Assembly (NCBI GenBank): GCA_964398055.1
Contig: CAYNLK010000011.1
Coordinates: 62,001-126,000, forward strand
Origin: CAYNLK01 sp964398055
Lineage (GTDB): Bacteria; Chloroflexota; Anaerolineae; 4572-78; J111
Reading direction: 5' to 3'
Length of the DNA stretch: 64,000 bases
Positions 47,086 to 56,051 of the stretch are shown in pieces. The translations under genes and the position numbers were made by a program. Each line of letters starts with the position of its first letter. Within the stretch, counting starts at the first letter, position 1. A model generated the notes under the pieces. That model was not told where the DNA came from. It did no database searches and was given only the letters and a program-made list of their open reading frames with translations.

Positions 47086-48501
47086 TTATAGCATCGTCCT
47101 CACGTCGGTGATAACGCCGGTAATGGCTGCAGCCGCGGCGGTCAGTGGACTGGCCAGGAAGGTGCGGCCGCCTTTGCCCTGCCGCCCTTCAAAATTGCGG
47201 TTGCTGGTGCTGACGGCGTACTGGCCCGGCTCCAACTGGTCGCCGTTCATGGCAATGCACATCGAGCAGCCGGACTCGCGCCAGTCGGCCCCGGCCTCTT
47301 TGAAGATGCGATCCAGCCCTTCGGCCTCGGCTTGCTGTTTGACCTGCTGGCTGCCCGGCACGACCATCAGCCGCACATTGTCGGCAATCTTGCGGCCCTT
47401 GAGCAAACTGGCGGCCAGACGCAGGTCGCTCAACCGGGAGTTAGTGCAGCTACCCAGAAAAACTACATCGACTTTATGGCCCAGCAATGGCTGGCCAGGT
47501 TTCAAATCCATATATTCCAGCGCCTTAAGCAGGCTGTTCCGTTCACTCACATCTTTGATTGTGGCCGGGTCGGGCACAGGTTCACTGATCTTCAAGCCCA
47601 TGCCGGGGTTGGTGCCGTAGGTGATCATCGGCTCCAACTCGCTGGCGTTAATGACAATCTCTTTATCAAAAAGCGCCCCTTCGTCAGTGGGTAGTTGCCG
47701 CCAGCCAGCGACGGTCTGCTCCCAACTCTCCGCCGGCGGCGCAAAGGGTCGCCCGGCAATATATTCAAAGGTGATATCATCCGGCGAGACCAGCCCGGCC
47801 CGGGCCCCACCCTCGATGGACATATTGCAGATAGTCATTCGCTCTTCCATCGACAGGCTGCGGATGGCGCTGCCCATGTACTCAAAGACGTGGCCGGTGC
47901 CGCCGCCGATGCCAATTCGTGAAATCAGGTTGAGGATGATATCTTTGGCCGACACTCCGGGCGGTAGAGCACCCTCCACCCGGATAGCATACGTTTTGGG
48001 CTTGACCTGCAGCAGACATTGGGTCGCCAGCACGTGCTCGATCTCGCTGGTGCCGATGCCGAAGGCCAGCGCCCCAAAGGCACCGTGGGTACTGGTGTGG
48101 CTGTCACCGCAAACGATGGTCATGCCTGGCTGGGTCAGCCCCAACTCCGGCCCGATCACGTGGACGATGCCCCGGTTGGGGCTGTTATAGCCGTGCAGCG
48201 GAATACCGAACTCGGCGCAGTTTAGCTCCAGTTGGCTGATCTGCTTGATGACCAGTTCATCAGAAATGGGAATATGGGGCGGCGTGGTGGGGATACCGTG
48301 ATCCATCGTGGCCACGGTTTTGTCCGGCCGGCGGACCTGCAAGCCTTTCTGCCGCAGCCCGGTAAAGGCTTGCGGCGAGGTGACCTCGTGGATCAGGTGC
48401 AGGTCGATATAGAGCACCGCCGGATTACCCGGCTCGGCCACCACCACATGATTATCCCAGATTTTTTCAAATAAAGTTTTCGGTTGACCATTAGTTGACA
48501 T
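47086..48501 (-). CDS. leuC: 3-isopropylmalate dehydratase large subunit
   Basis: The 471-residue aconitase-family [4Fe-4S] subunit works with LeuD in leucine synthesis and, with CimA and LeuB, in the citramalate route. Cluster cysteines are visible in FLGSCTNSRLSD and SGCSMCIAMNGD. YIDLHLIHEVTSPQAF, VCGDSHTSTHGAFGALAFGIGTSEIEHVLATQ and TSNRNFEGRQGKGGRTFLASP are standard LeuC segments. ATG 48501 is preferred over TTG 48513, with GAGGG just upstream. Confidence 0.96.
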   Translation of the reverse strand: MSTNGQPKTLFEKIWDNHVVVAEPGNPAVLYIDLHLIHEVTSPQAFTGLRQKGLQVRRPDKTVATMDHGIPTTPPHIPISDELVIKQISQLELNCAEFGIPLHGYNSPNRGIVHVIGPELGLTQPGMTIVCGDSHTSTHGAFGALAFGIGTSEIEHVLATQCLLQVKPKTYAIRVEGALPPGVSAKDIILNLISRIGIGGGTGHVFEYMGSAIRSLSMEERMTICNMSIEGGARAGLVSPDDITFEYIAGRPFAPPAESWEQTVAGWRQLPTDEGALFDKEIVINASELEPMITYGTNPGMGLKISEPVPDPATIKDVSERNSLLKALEYMDLKPGQPLLGHKVDVVFLGSCTNSRLSDLRLAASLLKGRKIADNVRLMVVPGSQQVKQQAEAEGLDRIFKEAGADWRESGCSMCIAMNGDQLEPGQYAVSTSNRNFEGRQGKGGRTFLASPLTAAAAAITGVITDVRTML

Positions 48502-48513
48502 TGGCCCTCGCAA

Positions 48514-48598
48514 GAATTATGAATTATGAATTATGAATGGTGAATAGCGAATTGTAGATTGTGAGTCACTAATTGCATCGTCAATCGTAAATCGTCTA
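48514..48598. repeat. GAATTAT/GAATTGTAG word-repeat tract
   Basis: Tandem GAATTATGAATTATGAATT followed by related words (GAATAGCGAATTGTAGATTG, TCAATCGTAAATCGTC). A second word set, CGCTCCACGC/CGCTCTCCGC, continues to about 48655. Together with the coding remnant at 48650-48784 this accounts for the 302-bp gap upstream of leuC. Confidence 0.65.
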
Positions 48599-48649
48599 TA
48601 CCTCTTGCTATTACGTTCGCTCCACGCTTTTCGCTCTCCGCTTCACGCT

Positions 48650-48784
48650 CTCCGTATCAAAGGGGTAAGTTTAGCACAGCTTGCCGATTTCGCCAACCGT
48701 TTGTCGGCCGCAGACAGGGTTCCTGAGGAACGAGGCTGGTTCGATCAGCGTCTGATTATTGCCAACACTTTGGTCAGCCAATAA
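48650..48784 (+). pseudogene. Possible coding remnant, 3' end only
   Basis: Plus-strand frame ending at TAA 48782-48784 reads LAQLADFANRLSAADRVPEE and RGWFDQRLIIANTLVSQ. The composition is protein-like, unlike the word repeats beside it, but there is no start codon context and no match I recognise. It may be the tail of a deleted gene, or chance. Confidence 0.2.
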
Positions 48785-48815
48785 TTGGGGCTTCGCTCGG
48801 ATGTCGATGGTACAT

Positions 48816-50108
48816 TTAGATTGAAGGGGTTCTCACATTAGCCAGAACTTCTGCTAATTGATCACCCTCCCGCACCACATAATGGGGAATGTGGCTGGCA
48901 GTCAATTCGATTTCGGTATCGAACGAGTTGTAAGGCATACCAAAACTACCCGGATCGATCAGCACAACAGTAACGCGCACACCGCGGGCCATCAGGTGAC
49001 GGGCCGCGGCCACCCATTCGGCCTCGGTGGCCGGGGTAATAATAATAGCAGTGGTGTTGCGGCTAAGATGGATCATTTCGGCGACCAGGACCTCGGCCAG
49101 CGGGATAGCGCCGTGAGCCTGGGCCACTGCCAGCATCTCGTAGATGCGGGTCAGTTGGCGTTCACCCCGGTCACTCTGGGCAATCTCGCGGTGGTGGGCG
49201 TCGGCATAGGTAATCAAACCGACTACCCGATTTTGACCGAGAAAATGTTTGGCAATCGAGGCCGCAATCGCCACGCCGTATTCTTCAGTACTGGGCGGCA
49301 ACTTCAGCTGCGGCAGTTTCTCCCAGGGCACCTCGGGTAGCGCCGGCGGGACAATTTCTTGATAACGTAAGCCGGCCTGAACTCGCTGCTCCATATCCAG
49401 AAAAATCCAGACGTCGGCCATGGGGTCTAACTCAAACTCCTTGACCATCAGCCGGCCGGTACGGGCAGTGCTGGGCCAGTGGATGCGGTTGAAACTATCG
49501 CCAAAGGCATATTCGCGAATGCCGGACACGTTGGTGGTAACGTAGTGGGTGCGGCGGCGGGTCGCTTCGCCTCCGGTCAGCTCACCCACAGGCGGGTCGA
49601 AATCCGGTAAAGCCACCGCCAGCGGGTAAACCACCACGTGGGAGGTAAAGGAGGGGGGCAAATCTTTGCTCAGTTGGAACAGACCGAACGGGTCGCTGCT
49701 GGTCAGAGAGATAGGCCCCAGGGTAAAACGACCCCGTTGGTAGCAGAGAGTCCGGACATGCCAACTTTGCTGCCGTTTGCGGCCTAAATTGGACACAACT
49801 CGGCTAACCCGGTGCAGCGGCAGGTCGGAGCTATCTTTGAGTTCCAGCCACAGCTTGACCAGCGGCCCGGTATTTTCGACAACCAGACGCTCCTCGACAA
49901 AATTGCCCACCTGGACATGGCGAGAGCGCACTTGCCGGGTAACCCGCACCCAATGCAGGTTGAGCCAGGCCCACAAGAACGAAAGTAGCAAAATGCCGCC
50001 GAACAGGTAAAACAGGCTGAAAAAAAGTGGATGGCCAACCACCAGAATGGCCAACAACGAAGCCAACCATAATAAAAATAGGATAGCGCTGCCTTCGAGT
50101 TTGCGCAT
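48816..50108 (-). CDS. DUF58 domain protein
   Basis: The 430-residue protein has two N-terminal membrane helices (about 5-45), then a cytoplasmic or extracytoplasmic beta-rich region and the DUF58 core SGIREYAFGDSFNRIHWPSTARTGRLMVKEFE near residues 200-230, followed by a VWA-like domain with VWIFLDME. DUF58 proteins are regularly paired with MoxR AAA+ ATPases, as here (gene at 50254), and are thought to help chaperone or assemble VWA-domain complexes. The exact role is unknown. Confidence 0.9.
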   Translation of the reverse strand: MRKLEGSAILFLLWLASLLAILVVGHPLFFSLFYLFGGILLLSFLWAWLNLHWVRVTRQVRSRHVQVGNFVEERLVVENTGPLVKLWLELKDSSDLPLHRVSRVVSNLGRKRQQSWHVRTLCYQRGRFTLGPISLTSSDPFGLFQLSKDLPPSFTSHVVVYPLAVALPDFDPPVGELTGGEATRRRTHYVTTNVSGIREYAFGDSFNRIHWPSTARTGRLMVKEFELDPMADVWIFLDMEQRVQAGLRYQEIVPPALPEVPWEKLPQLKLPPSTEEYGVAIAASIAKHFLGQNRVVGLITYADAHHREIAQSDRGERQLTRIYEMLAVAQAHGAIPLAEVLVAEMIHLSRNTTAIIITPATEAEWVAAARHLMARGVRVTVVLIDPGSFGMPYNSFDTEIELTASHIPHYVVREGDQLAEVLANVRTPSI

Positions 50109-50116
50109 GGGTTATA

Positions 50117-50250
50117 CCAGGGAGTAAGGAGTAAGGAGTAGGAAGTAGGGGGTAGGGTTAGATAGTTGGTTGGATGGCTGGATTGTTGGATGGGTGGTTA
50201 ACCGTTCGCTCATTCGCCATTCACAATTCACAATTCACAATTCAATATTG
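50117..50250. repeat. Mixed word-repeat tract between MoxR and DUF58 genes
   Basis: GGAGTAAGGAGTAAGGAGTA, then GTTGGTTGGATGGCTGGATT words, then CACAATTCACAATTCACAAT. Three different short periods occur side by side in one 145-bp gap. Confidence 0.7.
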
Positions 50251-50253
50251 CCT

Positions 50254-51204
50254 TTACCCTCTGACTCGCGCTCCCGGCACGGGCACGGACGAGAGAATGT
50301 CTTGAATCACTTCGCGGGGGTCAACGTTTTTGATCCGGGCGGCCGGACTGATGATGAGGCGGTGAGCCAGGGTAGCTTCGGCCAGATATTTCACGTCATC
50401 GGGAATGATATAGTCCCGGCGACGGATCGCGGCCAGAGCCTGGCCAGTGCGATACAGGGCCAGGCTGCCTCGCGGGCTGACCCCCAGGTAGACATCCGGG
50501 TGGTTACGCGTGGCTGAACAGAGGCTGACAATGTAATCTTTGATCAAATCGTCGGCGTAGACCTCTTTGACCGCTTCCTGCGCTGCCAGCAACTCTTCTT
50601 GGCTGACCACCTGCTCCAGTTGGTTGATGGGGTGGATAAACTGCTGGGCGCCCAGAATGGCAATCTCATGGGTTTTGTCAGGATAGCCCATATGGATGCG
50701 CAACATGAAGCGGTCAAGTTGAGCCTCGGGTAGGGGAAACGTGCCTTCGTATTCAATGGGGTTCTGGGTGGCCAGCACCAGGAACGGTTTTTCCATCAGG
50801 TGGGTGCTGCCATCCACCGTCACCTGCCGTTCGTCCATCGCTTCCAGGAGGGCGCTCTGGGTTTTGGGGGTGGCCCGGTTGATTTCATCGACCAGCACGA
50901 TCTGGGCAAAGACCGGGCCGGGCCGAAATTCGAACTCGTGGGTTTTCTGGTTGAACATCGACACGCCAGTCACGTCGCTGGGCAACATATCGGGTGTAAA
51001 TTGAAGCCGCCGGAAAGAGCAGCCAATTGAACGGGCGACGGCCCGGGCCAGCATCGTTTTGCCGGTACCGGGTACATCTTCGATCAACACGTGCCCCTGG
51101 CAGAGCAGAGCCAACAGGGTCTCTTCGACGGGCTTGCGTTTGCCCATGATCACTTTTTCAACATTGCTGACAACTTTTTTGGCCAGATTTTCTACAACTT
51201 CCAT
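50254..51204 (-). CDS. MoxR-family AAA+ ATPase
   Basis: The 316-residue AAA+ chaperone-like ATPase has Walker A VPGTGKTMLARAVA, Walker B QIVLVDEINRATPKTQSALLEAMDE, sensor 1 VLATQNPIEYEGTFPLPEAQLDRFMLRI, and the C-terminal lid with GVSPRGSLALYRTGQALAAI and YIIPDDVKYLAE. It is transcribed ahead of the DUF58 gene, the usual partner. Such pairs act in folding or activation of metal- or VWA-containing complexes; the client here is unknown. Confidence 0.95.
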   Translation of the reverse strand: MEVVENLAKKVVSNVEKVIMGKRKPVEETLLALLCQGHVLIEDVPGTGKTMLARAVARSIGCSFRRLQFTPDMLPSDVTGVSMFNQKTHEFEFRPGPVFAQIVLVDEINRATPKTQSALLEAMDERQVTVDGSTHLMEKPFLVLATQNPIEYEGTFPLPEAQLDRFMLRIHMGYPDKTHEIAILGAQQFIHPINQLEQVVSQEELLAAQEAVKEVYADDLIKDYIVSLCSATRNHPDVYLGVSPRGSLALYRTGQALAAIRRRDYIIPDDVKYLAEATLAHRLIISPAARIKNVDPREVIQDILSSVPVPGARVRG

Positions 51205-51324
51205 GGTTGGGGGAACACCTTTATGCGGAAAAGTGCGGTCATTATACCAGTTTATAGTAATGGATACAACGCTTTACCATAAATTCTACCCTGTGGCGTT
51301 GAAATGCACAAGCAAGTCAGTTCA

Positions 51325-51353
51325 TTGTCAGGGTGCAGACATTGTGTTACAAT
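51325..51353 (+). promoter_or_regulatory. Promoter upstream of the binding protein/histidine kinase operon
   Basis: TTGTCA (51325-51330), 17 bp, TACAAT (51348-51353). Predicted start near 51360, about 300 nt before the first gene. The 459-bp gap 51205-51663 otherwise holds the terminator at 51467-51500 and unassigned sequence. Confidence 0.6.
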
Positions 51354-51466
51354 GGTTCAATTAAACTCAAGGGTTTTTCATGCGGTAGGCTGCTGCCCAA
51401 ACTTGGCCAGATGAATTACCAGATAGTATGGTGTAACCAGTTTCAATCAATGACTGAACGTTGCAA

Positions 51467-51500
51467 GCGCGACCTCGCTGACAGGAGGCGTGCTTTTTTT
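51467..51500 (+). terminator. Terminator or attenuator in the operon leader
   Basis: GCGCG-A-CCTC pairs with GAGG-CGTGC (9 pairs, one bulged A, one G-U) around GCTGACAG, and TTTTTTT follows. It lies about 105 nt downstream of the predicted transcription start and 164 bp before the first coding gene. It therefore either ends a small RNA or controls readthrough. Confidence 0.65.
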
Positions 51501-51663
51501 CTAATGGCGTCCGTTTATTAGGGGGAGTTTTCTCCAAAAGTGTTTGAAACCAACCCGCTTATGCTCACGCAATACGTACCGTATTTCGCATTGCGTATTC
51601 CGTTTTAGTTGAGTACCATCATTGACTTTCCCAGAAAGCTCCAGGGGTTAAGGAGGTAAGCGT

Positions 51664-52986
51664 ATGAAACCAAAATATTCAACCATCTGGTGGCTAGTTG
51701 CCGTGGTGTTGGTTAGCCTGGTCATAGCCAGTTGTAATTCGATCCTGGCCCGCCCATCGGCCGCCGAACCTATCACCATCACTTTTTACAAGCGCGGTTA
51801 CATAGCAGGGGGAACAGATATCACCTCGGCGACCAATGCCAAAGCCGTGGAGATGTTCGAGCAAAGGCATCCCGATATCAGGGTCAACATCGTGGGCGTC
51901 CCATGGACGCTTGAAGGAGACGCCCAGCTGCAAGCGGCGTTGGAGTCCGGTCAGGATATCAACGTATTTAGCGTCAACCCTGATGATCTGATTCGATTTG
52001 CCAGAGAAGGCAAAGTATCCAGCCTGGAGCCGTTTCTGACCGACGCAGACCGGGCCGATTTCTACGCCAGCGGGCTGCAAGCCGCCGCCGTAGATGGCCA
52101 GGTCTACGCCTGGCCCATTTGGGTCACCGCCTCGTCTATGTTTGCCAACAAAGCGCTGCTGGCCGAACGGGGCGTAGAGCTGCCCACCATAAAAGATCCC
52201 TGGAACTGGACTGAATTTGTAACCGCGGCTAAACAACTGACCTACCAAAAGCCCGACGGCCGGCCGGTTTATGGCTTCACCGTCTCGGCAGATTGGTGGA
52301 CCTCCGGTTACTACCCCATTTTTTATATTGACGGCGGGCGTATTCTCAGTCCCGACGGCCGGCGCTTTGTGCAAAATACCCCCGAAGCCTTATCCGGCCT
52401 GCAAAAAGTGGTCGATCTGGCCCAGGTGCATCAAGTTACCCCGCCCGACTTTGGCCGGCTAGACCAGGCCGAAGCCTGGGAGCAATTCAAGAACGGCGAA
52501 GTAGCGATGCTCATCAGCACGCCGGCCTTCATTCGCCAATTAGAGGAGGAGAGCTTTCCCCTGGTTGTTTTGCCGCCGCCTACCGGCAAGCTGGGCAAAA
52601 TCGTTACCACCGGCGGTTTTGGCATGTACGGCGTGTACAACGTGGCTGACCCCGCCAAACTCCGGGCTTCCCATGAATTTGCCAGATATATTACCGGCAG
52701 CCAGGTAGCCCAGGATGTGCCAGGCTACCAATTGGCGCCAAGCCTGCGCCGCAGCAACACCAGCTATGCCACCACCCCCAACCGCGAGATCATTGCCAAA
52801 TTGGTGGAATTTGGCATCTACGAAGCGCAGGTGCCTCTCTCCGCCGAATTGAACTCCCGCTACACCGAAGCCCTGAAGGCCATTGTGACGGGACAAAAAA
52901 CTCCTGAAGAAGCTATGGACGAAATTGCCCCTGCTTACCAGGCGGAATTGGATGCCTTCCACAACCAAGGACCAGGAGGACAATGA
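51664..52986 (+). CDS. Family 1 extracellular solute-binding lipoprotein, sensor partner
   Basis: The 440-residue precursor has signal/lipobox LVSLVIASC near residue 24 and a family 1 solute-binding fold (ITITFYKRGYIAGG, AVEMFEQRHPDIRVNIVGVPW, VDGQVYAWPIWVTASSMFANKALLAERG, TGGFGMYGVYNVADPAKLRASHEFARYI). No permease or ATPase genes follow. Instead its stop overlaps the start of a membrane histidine kinase by four bases (ATGA). This suggests that the binding protein presents its ligand, probably a sugar, to the kinase for sensing, not transport. Confidence 0.9.
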   Translation: MKPKYSTIWWLVAVVLVSLVIASCNSILARPSAAEPITITFYKRGYIAGGTDITSATNAKAVEMFEQRHPDIRVNIVGVPWTLEGDAQLQAALESGQDINVFSVNPDDLIRFAREGKVSSLEPFLTDADRADFYASGLQAAAVDGQVYAWPIWVTASSMFANKALLAERGVELPTIKDPWNWTEFVTAAKQLTYQKPDGRPVYGFTVSADWWTSGYYPIFYIDGGRILSPDGRRFVQNTPEALSGLQKVVDLAQVHQVTPPDFGRLDQAEAWEQFKNGEVAMLISTPAFIRQLEEESFPLVVLPPPTGKLGKIVTTGGFGMYGVYNVADPAKLRASHEFARYITGSQVAQDVPGYQLAPSLRRSNTSYATTPNREIIAKLVEFGIYEAQVPLSAELNSRYTEALKAIVTGQKTPEEAMDEIAPAYQAELDAFHNQGPGGQ

Positions 52987-55900
52987 CCAGATCGCGGCTG
53001 CAAGCTTTTCAAGGCCCCCTGGCGCGCTGGTTGACCCTGAACTTTGTTCTGCTGGCCCTGGTAGCGGTCGGTATGGCAGTCGGCTCGGTTTGGGTGGTGC
53101 AATTTACCGAAAACACGCTCGCCCAGGTTACGGCCCGCTCCGACACGGCCAGGTTGAGTACGCAGATTCGCTCAGAAAGCCTGGTTCTGACAGAACTGGT
53201 GCGTCGCCACACCTTCGGGCTGACCAATGAGCCGGACCTGCGCCACGAGATTGCGGCCCAACAAGCCCGGCTCGATCGCCTGATTCAGCAGGTCATCAAC
53301 TCAACCACGCCCGGTGATGTCGATGAAAGCATCGCTATCAGTCAAGTGCGCCAATATTTGATCGCCTTTGGTTCACAGGCTGATCGGGTGTTGGCCGCAT
53401 TTGATCGGGAGGGGGAACTGGGGCCGGCCACCCAGAGTGAATTGATGGTTTTGGTGCAGAATTATCAAATCCCGCTGCTGCGAGCCATTCGTGATTTTGA
53501 GCAGTTTGAGGCGAGTCGGGTTGAAGTGGCTCGCCAGCAGGCGCGCCGGGTCATTCAAACAACGGTCAGCACTCTGACTGTTATTGCCGTGATCGTGTTG
53601 ATGATGGCCATAGTGATGAGCCGCCAGATTCTGGCCCGTCTCATTGGGCCATTGGCTGAGGTGCAGACCGGTGTGGAGGCAATCCGGCACGGCAGAGTGG
53701 ACAAACCCATCCAACTCGATCGGCAGGATGAAATTGGGCGGTTGGCCGGCGCGCTCAATACGATGTCGGCGGAGTTGCAGCGCTACCAGGAAGAATTGGA
53801 AAAGCTGGTTAAAGAACGCACAGCTGAACTGCGCCAGGAAATTAGCGAGCGTCGACTGGTTGAAGACAAATTGCGTCAATCTCAGGCGCTTTACCAGTCC
53901 ATCGTCAGCGCCTCACCCGATGGGATTACCATCTTCAACCTGTCAGGGATAATCGAGTTTATCTCCCCGGCCGGTGTCAAAATGTTTGGCTATAGCGCCA
54001 TCGAAGAAATCACGGGGCGCTCGGTCCTGGATTTCATCTCGCCCAACGAGTCTGAACTGGTTGCAACTCGCTTGCGAGAGATGGCCCGGGGTGAGGTTTT
54101 GATGCCGATTGAATACCGCGCCGTCAAAAAAGATGGCCAGGTATTTGATATCGAAGCCAATACCGAGGTCATTCGCGACGCCAACGGTCAACCCACCGCG
54201 GTCATTTCTATTATCCGTGACATTACCGAGCGCAAGCAGGTGGAAGAGGCGTTGCGGGCCAGCGAAGAGAAATACCACCAACTATTTGAATTGGGATCAG
54301 ACGCGATTTTTCTGATCGACAATGAGACCGGCCAGATTCTGGAAGTCAACGCCGCCGCGTCGACTATGTATGGCTATAGCCGGGACGAGTTGTTGCAAAA
54401 GCGAAACGTGGACCTTTCGGCCGAGCCGGATAAAACCCGGCAGGCTATGCAGAATTACCAGACGAGTATCCCCATCCGTTTCCATCGCAAGAAAGATGGC
54501 GCGGCCTTGCCGGTTGAAATCACGGCGAGTCACTTCACCTGGCGGGGACGGCCGGTGCACATCGCCGCCATTCGCGATATCACCGAACGCGTGCAAGCTG
54601 ACGAGACGCTCCACCAGGCCAAGGATGCCGCCGAAGTGGCCAACCGGGCCAAGAGTGCGTTCTTGGCCAATATGAGCCATGAACTGCGCACCCCGCTCAA
54701 TGCCATTCTCGGCTTTGCCCAACTGATGGCCCGTAGCCCCGCCTTACCCCCTGAACATCGCGACAATCTGGACATCATCACCACCAGCGGTGAACACCTG
54801 TTGACCCTGATCAACCAGGTGCTCGACCTTTCCAAAATCGAGGCCGGGCGGATGGCCCCGGATAAGAGAGAATTTGACCTGTACCGGCTGTTGGCCGATC
54901 TTGAAAGTATGTTCCAACTTCGCGCCGCCGACAAGGGTCTACGCTTAATATTTGACCGTTTACCGGATGTGCCCCAATACATTTATACGGATGAAGTCAG
55001 GCTGCGGCAGATATTGATTAATTTGCTCAACAATGCCATTAAGTTTACTGAAGTGGGCAGGGTGACGGTACGAGTGGGGATTAACAGACAGGCATCAGTC
55101 TGCCAGCTTCATTTTTCCATCAGCGATACCGGTCCCGGCATTGCAGCCGACGAGTTAGCGAGCCTGTTTGAACCCTTTACCCAAACTCAAACCGGCCAAT
55201 GGGTCCAGGAGAGCACCGGCCTGGGCTTGAGTATTAGCCAAAAGTTCGTACAATTACTGGGCGGTCAGATTTCGGTTGAGAGCGTCGTGGGGCAAGGTTC
55301 AACTTTTAAGTTCTTTATTCAAGTGGACGTGGTTGAAGCGGTCCAGGCAGCCGGTCCGATATTCCGGCGGGTGATCGGGGTTGAGCCCAATCAGCCCCGT
55401 TATCGGCTGCTGGTGGTTGACAATTCGGCCAGCAATCGTCGCTTGTTGGTCAATCTGTTAACCGCGGTTGACCCTGCCCAACACATTCTTGAAATCCAGG
55501 AAGCCGGCAATGGTCTGGAAGCAGTGAAAATTTGGCAAGAGTGGCAACCTTACCTAATTTGGATGGATCTCCGCATGCCAGGGCTGGATGGCTACCAGGC
55601 CGCCCAACAGATCAAAGCGACCGCGCCGGGTCAGGCTACCACCATCATTGCCCTGACTGCCAGCGCCTTTGAGGAGGAACGGGGACTGGTCCTGGCGGCA
55701 GGTTTTGATGACTTGGTGCGCAAACCATTCCGGGAAGCAGAAATTTTTGAGATGTTGACCAGGCATCTGGGGCTCCGCTTTATTTACGCAGAAGCAGGAG
55801 CGGATAACCAGGTATCATACCTTGATCAAGAATTCGACATCCAGGCCTGGCAAGCCTTGCCGGGTGAGCTGCTGGCCAGGTTAGAAGAGGCAGTTACCCG

Positions 55901-56051
55901 GATCAATGTGGATGCAGTGAATAGATTGATAGATCAAATCCACCTTCATGATGCCGCAGTGAGTAAAGCTTTGACTGCATTGACGAATGATTTTAAGTTT
56001 GGGGTGATTCTGACCTTAATCCAGGCAGCAAAGGAGAGCACCAATGAGTGA
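52983..56051 (+). CDS. Hybrid sensor histidine kinase (HAMP-PAS-PAS-HisKA-HATPase-REC)
   Basis: The 1022-residue membrane protein has a helix at about 15-40, an extracytoplasmic helical sensor (about 40-185), a second helix (about 190-212) and HAMP (about 213-265). Two PAS domains (about 300-420 and 425-545), each ending RDITER, lead to HisKA with SHELRTPLN (near 562), an HATPase with N-box INLLNNAIKF, DTGPGI and GLGLSI, and a REC domain (about 800-920) with phosphoacceptor WMDLRMPG and RKPF lysine. The acidic pair in REC is DN, not DD. A helical C-terminal tail follows. It overlaps the binding-protein gene by 4 bases and the regulator gene by 8. Confidence 0.95.
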   Translation: MTRSRLQAFQGPLARWLTLNFVLLALVAVGMAVGSVWVVQFTENTLAQVTARSDTARLSTQIRSESLVLTELVRRHTFGLTNEPDLRHEIAAQQARLDRLIQQVINSTTPGDVDESIAISQVRQYLIAFGSQADRVLAAFDREGELGPATQSELMVLVQNYQIPLLRAIRDFEQFEASRVEVARQQARRVIQTTVSTLTVIAVIVLMMAIVMSRQILARLIGPLAEVQTGVEAIRHGRVDKPIQLDRQDEIGRLAGALNTMSAELQRYQEELEKLVKERTAELRQEISERRLVEDKLRQSQALYQSIVSASPDGITIFNLSGIIEFISPAGVKMFGYSAIEEITGRSVLDFISPNESELVATRLREMARGEVLMPIEYRAVKKDGQVFDIEANTEVIRDANGQPTAVISIIRDITERKQVEEALRASEEKYHQLFELGSDAIFLIDNETGQILEVNAAASTMYGYSRDELLQKRNVDLSAEPDKTRQAMQNYQTSIPIRFHRKKDGAALPVEITASHFTWRGRPVHIAAIRDITERVQADETLHQAKDAAEVANRAKSAFLANMSHELRTPLNAILGFAQLMARSPALPPEHRDNLDIITTSGEHLLTLINQVLDLSKIEAGRMAPDKREFDLYRLLADLESMFQLRAADKGLRLIFDRLPDVPQYIYTDEVRLRQILINLLNNAIKFTEVGRVTVRVGINRQASVCQLHFSISDTGPGIAADELASLFEPFTQTQTGQWVQESTGLGLSISQKFVQLLGGQISVESVVGQGSTFKFFIQVDVVEAVQAAGPIFRRVIGVEPNQPRYRLLVVDNSASNRRLLVNLLTAVDPAQHILEIQEAGNGLEAVKIWQEWQPYLIWMDLRMPGLDGYQAAQQIKATAPGQATTIIALTASAFEEERGLVLAAGFDDLVRKPFREAEIFEMLTRHLGLRFIYAEAGADNQVSYLDQEFDIQAWQALPGELLARLEEAVTRINVDAVNRLIDQIHLHDAAVSKALTALTNDFKFGVILTLIQAAKESTNE

